Positions 1-5,536 of a DNA stretch of 6,622 bases are shown here, one piece after another. The stretch is from contig DAOVXE010000043.1 of assembly GCA_030636285.1 (NCBI GenBank), positions 1 to 6,622 on the forward strand. Reading direction: 5' to 3'. Origin of the DNA: Candidatus Falkowiibacteriota bacterium (GTDB lineage: Bacteria > Patescibacteria > ABY1 > BM507 > UBA12075). Each line of letters begins with the position of its first letter. The stretch's first letter is position 1. Both the position numbers and the translations under genes were made by a program. The notes beneath the pieces were generated by a model. The model had not been told where the DNA came from and did not search any database. It saw nothing but the letters and a program-made list of their open reading frames with translations.

Positions 1-1487
1 ATTCACCAGCCGCCGCTAGTGCTAAAGAGTATTTGAATGGGCGAGGACTTATTGAAGAGACGATTGAAGAATGGCAGATTGGCTATAGTCCGGATTCATG
101 GGATAGCGCGATTAAGCTGCTTCAGGGCAAAGGTTTTAAAGAAAATGAAATTTTTTTAGCCGGTATTATTGTTAAGTCGCAAAACAGCTCGCGCTTTTAT
201 GACCGTTTTCGGGCGCGGATAATGTTCCCGATCAATGACATTAACAGTAATACTGTAGCTTTCTCGGCGCGAGTAAGCCCCGAGAAGGAAGCGGAAGAGA
301 AAATGGGAAAATATATAAACAGTCCGGCAACGCAAATATATGACAAGAGCAAGATTCTGTTCGGTTTGGACAAGGCTAAGATGGAAATTAAAAAACAAGA
401 TCTGGCGATTATTGTTGAGGGGCAAATGGACGCGATCAGCGCCCACCAGGCCGATTTCAAAAACGTGGTCGCCAGCTCCGGAACCGCTCTTACGGCTGAT
501 CATATCCAAATATTAAAACGCTATACTGTTAATATCGCTATTGCCTTTGATATGGATGAAGCCGGAGCCATGGCGGCTGACCGGGGGATACGGGAAGCGA
601 TGCGGGCCGAGATGAATATAAAAGTGATAGAAGTGCCGCAAGGAAAGGATCCTGATGATTGTATTCGGGAAGATCCGGCTATCTGGCAAGAGGCGGTCAA
701 ATCAGCCAAGCCAATGATGCAATATTATTTTGACCAAACACTAAAGGACAAGGATCTAAGTCAAGTTGAAAATAAACGATCTGTGAGCCAATTTCTTTTG
801 CCGATTATCGCCCAGCTCGGGAATCGGATTGAGCAGGATTTTTGGCTCAAGGCCCTGGCCGAAGCGCTGGCCGTTAAAGAGGAGATATTAAGAGAAGCGA
901 TCCAGGGTCAACAAACCCCAAAGGCGCCCAAGGCCGCGAACGAAGAGGTTGTGGACAGGCCGGCTCAGACTAAAAATCGGGATGAAAAAATGAGTGAATT
1001 AATATTGGCCTTAATATTAAAATTTCCTGAGTTATTAAACTATGTTATTAATAATATCCGGCTTGAGCATATTCAAGGCTCGCATAGCCAGGGACTTTAC
1101 AAAAGTTTAATAAATTATTATAATATTATTAGACCCAATACAGAAGATGTCTCTGGCAGTTTGCCAATTTTGGCTTACTCAAATTTTAAAAATTGGCTGA
1201 TTAGCAATGATGGGCCGGAAAATACTGCCAATACTGACCAGTTGAGGCTGCTTGATCAATTGGTATTTTTAGGTGATAGAGAATATACGGATATAAGCTC
1301 TGACCTGGCCAAAAATGAACTGATCAAAATAGTTCTTTTTCTTAAAAAAGTAAATTTATTAAAGCAAATGAAAAATATAGAACGGCTAATCGCCAAAGCG
1401 GAACAAGAGTCAAATTCAAACGAACTTAATTCTTTAATGGAGGAGTTAAAAATTCTCTCCGAGGAAATGCAGGAGTATGGCAATTAA
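1..1487 (+). CDS. dnaG: DNA primase DnaG, 5'-truncated by the window edge
   Basis: DnaG makes the short RNA primers for lagging-strand and origin DNA synthesis and works with the replicative helicase DnaB. The reading frame is open from base 3, so the real start and the N-terminal zinc-binding domain lie outside the window; 494 residues are visible. The TTG at 33 is internal, because the upstream codons ([10 protein letters not shown]) continue the family pattern just before the RGL..ETIE..GY segment. Counting from the TTG codon as residue 1, the core motif [12 protein letters not shown] is at about 56-67. The TOPRIM metal-binding acidic residues appear as E129 in [10 protein letters not shown] and D173/D175 in FDMDEAG. 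KDPDD follows at 205-209. Residues from about 315 to 484 fit the C-terminal helicase-binding domain and are encoded by more AT-rich DNA than the core. The stop overlaps the rpoD start, matching the known dnaG-rpoD operon order. Confidence 0.97.
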   Translation, partial: SPAAASAKEYLNGRGLIEETIEEWQIGYSPDSWDSAIKLLQGKGFKENEIFLAGIIVKSQNSSRFYDRFRARIMFPINDINSNTVAFSARVSPEKEAEEKMGKYINSPATQIYDKSKILFGLDKAKMEIKKQDLAIIVEGQMDAISAHQADFKNVVASSGTALTADHIQILKRYTVNIAIAFDMDEAGAMAADRGIREAMRAEMNIKVIEVPQGKDPDDCIREDPAIWQEAVKSAKPMMQYYFDQTLKDKDLSQVENKRSVSQFLLPIIAQLGNRIEQDFWLKALAEALAVKEEILREAIQGQQTPKAPKAANEEVVDRPAQTKNRDEKMSELILALILKFPELLNYVINNIRLEHIQGSHSQGLYKSLINYYNIIRPNTEDVSGSLPILAYSNFKNWLISNDGPENTANTDQLRLLDQLVFLGDREYTDISSDLAKNELIKIVLFLKKVNLLKQMKNIERLIAKAEQESNSNELNSLMEELKILSEEMQEYGN

Positions 1488-1716
1488 AAAATCTACAACA
1501 AAAAAAGCTATCAAGAAAAAATCAACGGTTAAGAAACCGGCGGTTAAAAAAAATGCGGTTAAAAAACCAATCATAAAGAAAAAACCAACAAAGAGGGCGG
1601 CGGTAAAGAAAAAACCAATTAAGAAAATTATAAAAAAGAAGCCGGCCCGTTCGGCAAGCCCTCCTCGGCGCAGCTCTGGTCAGGCAGGGCGGGCAAAAAA
1701 AATAATAAAACCGCGT
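1477..1716 (+). other. Lysine-rich, histone-H1-like tail-coding segment of rpoD
   Basis: The first 80 codons of rpoD encode degenerate units of the type A-V-K-K-P / I-K-K-K-P. I count 25 lysines in the first 58 residues and no Asp or Glu until residue 81. Such composition is typical of disordered nucleic-acid-binding tails. The DNA is A-rich with several A7-A8 runs. It is unlike the rest of the gene, and the catalytic regions of sigma do not depend on it. Confidence 0.85.
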
Positions 1717-2811
1717 GAAATAGTTTTTCCGACCGAAGAGCAAACAAAAGGCCTTCTTGAAAAAGGCCGCTCCCGCGGTTTTGTTACCGAAACCGAGCTG
1801 CTTTATGTTTTTCCGGAAATAGAAGAATACGCGTTTGAATATGAATTATTTCTAGAGGATCTGCAAAAAAACGCCATTCAAATCATTGAAGACACGGGCC
1901 GGATATTGGATTTTGAAGAAAAGCAAGACGGGGACGAGCGGGTGAATAGCATACTAAGAGGGGACTTGACTGATCTGTCTAAATTATCATCCGATTCAAT
2001 ACAAATGTATCTGAAAGAGATCGGCAAAGTGCCGCTCTTGACCCCGGACGAGGAAGTGGAACTGGCTAAGCGGAAAGAAAAAGGGGAGCGGGCGGCCGAG
2101 CAGAAAATAATTGAAGCTAACTTGCGCCTTGTTGTATCAATTGCCAAGAAGTTTACCGGAGCTAAAGGCCTGTCGCTTTTAGACCTGATACAGGAAGGGA
2201 ATATCGGTTTGTTTCGGGCAGTGGAAAAATTTGAATACCGCAAAGGCTATAAATTCTCAACTTACGCGACCTGGTGGATCCGCCAGGCTATCACCCGGGC
2301 TTTGGCTGACCAATCACGGACAATCCGCATTCCGGTGCATATGGTGGAAACGATCAATAAATTCCAGCAGATTGAGCGGCAGCTTATCCAGGATCTGGGC
2401 CGCGAACCTTTGCCGGAGGAAATCAGCGCGGAAATGGGCGAGGAGATAGACAAGGTCCGCCACATTATGAAGATCAGCCAGGACACTATATCGCTTGAAA
2501 CGACAGTGGGTGATAATGATGAAGATTCAACCTTGGAAGATTTTATACAGGATGTCAAAAATGTTACGCCCGGCCGCGCGGCCGCGCTTCAGCTGCTTAA
2601 GGATTATGTCAGGGATGTTATTGTCCAGCTAAGTCCGCGGGAACAGAAGATCCTGGAAATGCGTTTTGGTCTGGAGGACGGCGTGGCCCACACTCTGGAA
2701 GAAGTCGGCCGCGAGTTTGACGTTACCCGCGAGCGCATCCGCCAGATAGAGGCCAAAGCTTTGGAAAAGATCCAGCGGCACGAAGGTATTCAAAAATTGC
2801 GGGATTATTAA
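1477..2811 (+). CDS. rpoD: Primary sigma-70 factor RpoD with long basic N-terminal tail
   Basis: This is the housekeeping sigma factor that directs RNA polymerase to -35/-10 promoters. Residues 1-80 form a lysine-rich tail with no acidic residue before E81. A region 1.1-like segment follows at about 86-150. Region 1.2 is at about 171-203 ([21 protein letters not shown]). Region 2 is at about 212-280 and includes [17 protein letters not shown] and the -10-recognising segment [17 protein letters not shown]. Region 3 begins at TIRIPVHM (about 282). Region 4 spans about 384-444, with the -35-binding helix-turn-helix in [19 protein letters not shown]. Length is 444 residues; without the tail it is close to the compact SigA of Gram-positives. 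The start ATG overlaps the end of dnaG by 11 nt. GAGGAA at 1461-1466 is a plausible ribosome site at 10-nt spacing, while AGGAG at 1471-1475 is probably too close. This suggests translational coupling to dnaG. A GC-rich insert encodes part of the tail (see 1645-1694). Confidence 0.97.
   Translation: MAIKKSTTKKAIKKKSTVKKPAVKKNAVKKPIIKKKPTKRAAVKKKPIKKIIKKKPARSASPPRRSSGQAGRAKKIIKPREIVFPTEEQTKGLLEKGRSRGFVTETELLYVFPEIEEYAFEYELFLEDLQKNAIQIIEDTGRILDFEEKQDGDERVNSILRGDLTDLSKLSSDSIQMYLKEIGKVPLLTPDEEVELAKRKEKGERAAEQKIIEANLRLVVSIAKKFTGAKGLSLLDLIQEGNIGLFRAVEKFEYRKGYKFSTYATWWIRQAITRALADQSRTIRIPVHMVETINKFQQIERQLIQDLGREPLPEEISAEMGEEIDKVRHIMKISQDTISLETTVGDNDEDSTLEDFIQDVKNVTPGRAAALQLLKDYVRDVIVQLSPREQKILEMRFGLEDGVAHTLEEVGREFDVTRERIRQIEAKALEKIQRHEGIQKLRDY
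1645..1694. repeat. GC-rich repeat-like insert inside rpoD
   Basis: A roughly 50-bp GC-rich block interrupts the A-rich lysine-tail coding sequence. It begins GCCCG (1645-1649) and ends with the inverse CGGGC (1690-1694), and the central part reads CCTCCTCGGCGCAGCTCTGG. In the rpoD frame it gives residues [15 protein letters not shown] (59-73), replacing the local K-K-x-P pattern. The block is free of stops in five of the six reading frames. That would let such an element sit in coding DNA without breaking it. Similar translated strings are familiar to me from CPR proteins, but I cannot verify copy number here, and only one copy is in the window. Confidence 0.5.
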
Positions 2812-2822
2812 TATTTTAGATT

Positions 2823-3485
2823 ATGAAAATTTTTCGCAATCAAGACAAAGATAAAAGAGAGCAAGAAACATTGATTGTAATTAACTTTGCCCGTCTTTTA
2901 TTTGTCGGCTTGATTATTTTTGAAATACTGAATTTTTTGCGTATTTTACAGTTTAATACCCAGTTTACCTGGCTGGGCCTGGTAATTACTTCTATTTTTA
3001 TTCTGCTACTTCTGGAAATTACGGCCTACAAATATAGGCAAAGAAAAGGACATTATCTTCATTGGTCAATATGGATAATAGTAACAATCGCCCTAAGCCT
3101 TGACGCTGCCGGTGATTTTTTTCATCTTTACGAAAAAATATTCTGGTGGGACAAGGCTGTTCATTATTCGGTAAGCGCCATCATGGCCTTTACCTTGTTC
3201 GTTGTAATCAATGCTTTTTGGATTGATAAATTTAAATATAGCCTGCTTTTAAAAGAGGGCCGATTAAAACTAGCCTTGTTTCTCGCCACTGCCTCAACCG
3301 TTAGCATGGGAGCGCTTTATGAAGTAGAGGAATATTTGGAAGATATTTTTTTTCATACCAATCGTTTGGGTCCGGGGACAGACACGGCCAATGATCTAAG
3401 CTTGAATATACTGGGCGCGATAACCACGGTTATTATTGTGTCTGTTTATTACGCAATAACCCGCAAAAGAAAAATTATTGATTAA
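2823..3485 (+). CDS. Multi-pass membrane protein, DUF2238/YjdF-like
   Basis: A 220-residue integral membrane protein of unknown function. Hydrophobic segments lie at about 17-40, 48-67, 81-98, 114-132, 148-166 and 190-212, so five or six membrane spans are likely. The N- and C-termini are charged (C-terminal RKRK). Polar residues sit in or next to the spans: D94 and D97 in LDAAGDFFHLY, D110 and H113 in WWDKAVHYSVSA, E167-E170 in GALYEVEEYLED, and D187, D191 and N195 in GPGTDTANDLSLNILGA. The last two motifs resemble the 'YE..E' and 'DT..DL..N..GA' signature that I associate with DUF2238/YjdF proteins; the biochemical role of that family is not known to me. The gene starts 11 nt after the rpoD stop, without a clear ribosome site, and is followed by a terminator. 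It is therefore probably the last gene of the dnaG-rpoD transcript. Confidence 0.7.
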   Translation: MKIFRNQDKDKREQETLIVINFARLLFVGLIIFEILNFLRILQFNTQFTWLGLVITSIFILLLLEITAYKYRQRKGHYLHWSIWIIVTIALSLDAAGDFFHLYEKIFWWDKAVHYSVSAIMAFTLFVVINAFWIDKFKYSLLLKEGRLKLALFLATASTVSMGALYEVEEYLEDIFFHTNRLGPGTDTANDLSLNILGAITTVIIVSVYYAITRKRKIID

Positions 3486-3505
3486 ATTATTAAATCAAGG
3501 ATGCA

Positions 3506-3535
3506 AAAAAGCTCCGTATAAAAACGGAGCTTTTT
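3506..3535. terminator. Bidirectional intrinsic terminator between convergent genes
   Basis: The GCTCCGT/ACGGAGC stem (3511-3517 with 3524-3530) has a six-base loop. It is extended by five A:T pairs (3506-3510 with 3531-3535). The plus strand ends in TTTTT, and the minus strand ends in a T-run from the A6 tract. It sits 20 bp past the stop of the plus-strand membrane gene and just past the stop of the minus-strand gene at 3545, so it can end both transcripts. Confidence 0.93.
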
Positions 3536-3544
3536 ATTACGCGC

Positions 3545-4039
3545 CTATAAGCACGATTTAACCCGAAACAGGTCTAACGGACCAGGGGTGGCGCCGTTTA
3601 TAATCTCATTTATCCGATCCGCGCCCAAAGCTTCAATACCGCAGGCTTTCATTTCCGGTGAAAGAGTTGTTGGCAGAGCGCTTACGTCAATGCCGGCGTT
3701 TTCAAGCATAACCTCCTGTTCTGATGATAAAAAAGGATGATCAAATTGATCTGACGCGGTTTTTGTTGTTCCGGCTTCAGTGTTTATTTGGCTATCGCTG
3801 GTTTTACTGTCCAGTATTGATGGCGCGTTAAGAAAACTGGAGATCAAGCAGGCCTGGATATTAAACGGATTTTGCTTGTATATATATAAAGCCAATCCGC
3901 CCAGAGTAATAACTGAAGACAATAAAAAGGTAACTAAAATTATTAAAAAGATTTTTAAAAACCTTTTTGGTTTTTTATTGTCTGTTTTAGCTTCCTGCCC
4001 GCCAGTCGGCAGGATAGCGGAGAATGATTCTTTTGCCAT
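3545..4039 (-). CDS. Small single-pass membrane protein with conserved C-terminal domain
   Basis: A 164-residue protein of unknown function. Residues 1-27 are hydrophilic and basic. A single membrane span at about 28-53 (FLKIFLIILVTFLLSS onwards) follows a KKPKR patch, so the N-terminus should be inside and the rest outside. Residues 75-98 are a Ser/Thr-rich linker. The C-terminal unit at about 101-164 (LSSEQEVMLENAGIDVSALP, then LSPEMKACGIEALGADRI and TPGPLDLFRVKSCL) looks like a compact helical domain. C133 and C163 could pair outside the cell, and C64 lies just after the span. From memory, similar tails are common in CPR predicted proteins, but I know no function or name. The N-terminal stretch AILPTGGQEA is encoded by a GC-rich palindromic insert (3994-4013). 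There is no Shine-Dalgarno sequence before the ATG. It is the last gene of the minus-strand run, 38 nt after higA. Confidence 0.8.
   Translation of the reverse strand: MAKESFSAILPTGGQEAKTDNKKPKRFLKIFLIILVTFLLSSVITLGGLALYIYKQNPFNIQACLISSFLNAPSILDSKTSDSQINTEAGTTKTASDQFDHPFLSSEQEVMLENAGIDVSALPTTLSPEMKACGIEALGADRINEIINGATPGPLDLFRVKSCL
3994..4013. repeat. Short GC-rich palindromic element inside a coding region
   Basis: CCTGCC (3994-3999) and GGCAGG (4008-4013) form a 6-bp inverted repeat around CGCCAGTC. An alternative inner pairing is GCC-AGTC-GGC. The element stands out as GC-rich in AT-rich surroundings. On the minus strand it encodes LPTGGQ in the disordered N-terminus of the membrane protein. 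It resembles short 'CTGCCGACTGGC...' repeats that I recall as common in Parcubacteria genomes; this is memory, not a search. Confidence 0.5.
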
Positions 4040-4077
4040 ATGATTACAAAATTATCTTATTACAGCTACAAAGATGA

Positions 4078-4383
4078 TTATTGAAAAATAGGGAGTGCCT
4101 TGATTTGATGATTAAGAAGGCTTGATATTTTTTCGGCTTGAATTTCTAATTCATAGTGAGCTTGTAGGTTTAACCAGAACCGCGGAGAATTGCCAAAATA
4201 CTTGCCCAGCCTTAGGGCGGTGTTAGCGGTAATAGCCCGCTTGCCATGGGTAATTTCGTTTATCCGGCGCGGAGAAACCGATATATCTTTGGCCAGCCGG
4301 TATTCAGTAATTTCCAAAGGCAATAAAAATTCTTCTTTTAATATTTCACCGGGATGAATTGCCGGTATTTTTTTCTTGTTCAT
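4078..4383 (-). CDS. higA: HigA-family antitoxin, XRE-type helix-turn-helix
   Basis: The antitoxin of a type II HigBA pair; by family knowledge it binds and neutralises the HigB RNase and represses its own promoter. At 101 residues it has the usual HigA/VapI length. The diagnostic start is IHPGEILKEEFLLPL (9-23). It is followed by the helix-turn-helix at about 25-47 (TEYRLAKDISVSPRRINEI, then THGKR). The conserved downstream stretch runs ITANTALRLGKYFGNSPRFW and LNLQAHYELE (51-80). The gene begins 10 nt after the higB stop, so the two are co-transcribed. No Shine-Dalgarno sequence precedes the ATG, and translation may depend on ribosomes finishing higB. The predicted DNA target is the perfect palindrome at 4685-4713. 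Confidence 0.95.
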   Translation of the reverse strand: MNKKKIPAIHPGEILKEEFLLPLEITEYRLAKDISVSPRRINEITHGKRAITANTALRLGKYFGNSPRFWLNLQAHYELEIQAEKISSLLNHQIKALPIFQ

Positions 4384-4393
4384 ATTTAATATA

Positions 4394-4675
4394 TTAATGA
4401 TAATCTATTATTTTAACGCCACTTGCGTTTCCTTGCTGCCAATTAAAGCAAATGCGCCATTGTTTGTTTATTCGGATGCTGTATTGTCCGTGTTTATTGC
4501 CTTTTAACTTTTCTAAGCGGTTTGACAAGGGAATACGCAGGTCATTTAAAGAGGCGGCGGCAGAGATAATCCAGAGTTTACGCATCGCGGTTTTTTGTAT
4601 AGAATTAGGGTATTTTTTAGAATATTCTCTATTAAATATTTTTTTAGTTTCTTTACATTTGAAATTCAAAATCAT
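4394..4675 (-). CDS. higB: HigB-family toxin, RelE-superfamily mRNA interferase
   Basis: The toxin of the HigBA pair; the family cleaves mRNA on the ribosome. At 93 residues it is full length. The family hallmarks are all present: NDLRIP (44-49), NRLEKLKG (52-59), GQYSIRINKQWRICF (63-77) and the C-terminal DYH (91-93). Residues matching catalytic or RNA-contacting positions of Proteus HigB, as I recall them, are K58, R74 and Y92. The active-site histidine before LKG in Proteus appears as E55 here, which is common in the 'NRLE.LKG' branch. The start is supported because MILNFKCKETKKIF matches the usual N-terminus. Toxin-before-antitoxin order is typical for higBA. Its own promoter lies at 4688-4716, and the ATG is very close to the predicted transcription start. 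The module appears intact, with no frameshift or lost motif. Confidence 0.95.
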   Translation of the reverse strand: MILNFKCKETKKIFNREYSKKYPNSIQKTAMRKLWIISAAASLNDLRIPLSNRLEKLKGNKHGQYSIRINKQWRICFNWQQGNASGVKIIDYH

Positions 4676-4684
4676 GTATATATT

Positions 4685-4713
4685 ACAATATTAACGTATA
4701 ACGTTAATATTGT
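4685..4713. promoter_or_regulatory. higBA operator: perfect 13-bp inverted repeat
   Basis: ACAATATTAACGT (4685-4697) and its exact complement ACGTTAATATTGT (4701-4713) are separated by ATA. The palindrome covers the last three bases of the -35 and the whole spacer and -10 of the higBA promoter. Binding of HigA, or a HigA-HigB complex, here would block polymerase. This is the standard autorepression arrangement of type II toxin-antitoxin loci. Confidence 0.85.
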
Positions 4714-4716
4714 CAA
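4688..4716 (-). promoter_or_regulatory. higBA promoter (sigma-70 type)
   Basis: Read on the minus strand, a consensus -35 TTGACA (4716-4711) is followed by a 17-bp spacer and a -10 TAATAT (4693-4688, four of six consensus positions). Transcription should start around 4680-4682, leaving only about 5-7 nt before the higB ATG. The -35 lies 7 bp past the stop of the upstream LigB-like gene, so the toxin-antitoxin pair can be expressed independently of it. Confidence 0.8.
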
Positions 4717-4722
4717 GCGTTA

Positions 4723-5514
4723 TTATTTTATTTTGAAATTCATGGTCAGATATCCCACGCCAAAAGGGGATTCGTAGGAAAGGACTTGGGGGGTGTATTT
4801 AAGGCCGGTTAGGGCGCCGAGGAGGATCAGGATTGGTTTAAGGCCGCATTCCTGGGCATCTTCAATTAGATCTTGCGGCAGTTTCAGGATGTCTTTGGTT
4901 TTTTGTTTTTTTAACAGTTCAAGGAGTTTATTATCAAACTTGGCGCCGCGCGAAGAAAAGCCGCCCGGAGCGTCTGGCGAAAGGCAATGCGACAGATCGC
5001 CGGAAGCGATAATGCCGACACGATGCCTAGAGTTCATTAAAGTAGTTTGAATTTCCCGCCCGAATTCAAAATGCTTTTTGTTACTGAGGCCGGAAACATT
5101 CATAGGAATAATGCTGATATTTTTAAGCGTTTCAGTTAACAAAAAAAGCGGCACAGCCGCCCCATGGTCAATTGTTTTTTTGGTCAGAAAATGCAAAACA
5201 TTTTTATTTTTAAGAGAAGATTTAATCATTTGAGCCAGCCCCAAACGGCCGGGCCAGGTCAAACGGCTGGAGCAGTCGCCGAATTCTTCAAAATTCGCTT
5301 CATAACCGGTGTTTTGGTTTAAGATAAAGGCGGAATTTAAAAGCTCGCCATGCGGGGAGATAATTAATATTGTATCAACCTTGTTTTTAATAATTTCCTT
5401 AGACAAATTATTAAAAGCATTTTGCGTATTTTTTAGCCTGGCCAAATTTTCCTTCCCGATCAAGGGAATGAGGAGAGGAGGATGAGGAGTAATGGCAGCA
5501 AAAACAATTGACAT
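4723..5514 (-). CDS. LigB/MEMO-family protein (AmmeMemoRadiSam protein B-like)
   Basis: A 263-residue protein of the class III extradiol dioxygenase subunit B fold. Its bacterial and archaeal relatives are often annotated as AmmeMemoRadiSam system protein B, usually next to AMMECR1 and radical SAM proteins. The N-terminus AAITPHPPLLIPLIG carries H11. SPHG carries H55, DHGAAVPL carries H117, and SGDLSH (171-176) carries H176. These histidines match the metal-site and active-site positions of LigB-type enzymes. EDAQECGLKPILILLGAL (218-235) is also typical, and the C-terminus VGYLTM is intact. Substrate and reaction are not predictable; aromatic ring cleavage should not be assumed. The gene follows the surface protein gene by 22 nt with no Shine-Dalgarno sequence, so the two are probably co-transcribed. 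No AMMECR1 or radical SAM partner is visible in the window. Confidence 0.88.
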   Translation of the reverse strand: MSIVFAAITPHPPLLIPLIGKENLARLKNTQNAFNNLSKEIIKNKVDTILIISPHGELLNSAFILNQNTGYEANFEEFGDCSSRLTWPGRLGLAQMIKSSLKNKNVLHFLTKKTIDHGAAVPLFLLTETLKNISIIPMNVSGLSNKKHFEFGREIQTTLMNSRHRVGIIASGDLSHCLSPDAPGGFSSRGAKFDNKLLELLKKQKTKDILKLPQDLIEDAQECGLKPILILLGALTGLKYTPQVLSYESPFGVGYLTMNFKIK

Positions 5515-5536
5515 AAAACAATTATTACTTTAAATA

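Noticed and set aside
156..509. Open reading frame of 117 codons antisense to dnaG
   Set aside because: It is opposite the conserved primase core and has no ribosome site or family features.
1878..2243. Open reading frame of 121 codons antisense to rpoD
   Set aside because: It lies opposite strongly conserved sigma regions 1.2 and 2. Its product is Ser/Arg-rich with no recognisable motif, as expected for a shadow of coding sequence.
2572..2583. GGCCGCGCGGCC perfect palindrome in rpoD
   Set aside because: It falls in the sequence encoding PGRAAAL between sigma regions 3 and 4. Alanine and arginine codons in GC-rich form explain it, and the surrounding protein pattern is not interrupted.
3780..4043. 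Plus-strand open frame opposite the small membrane protein
   Set aside because: The minus-strand frame has a clear topology and a conserved-looking C-terminal domain, and its stop sits next to the terminator. The plus-strand product has no coherent features.
4685..4713. The 13-bp inverted repeat as a terminator of the LigB-like gene
   Set aside because: The stem is almost entirely A:T with no following T-run on the minus strand. Its overlap with a consensus promoter fits an operator far better.
4452..4777. Two overlapping plus-strand open frames across higB and its promoter
   Set aside because: They run opposite the clearly recognisable HigB toxin and cross its promoter and operator. AT-rich chance frames are the simplest explanation.
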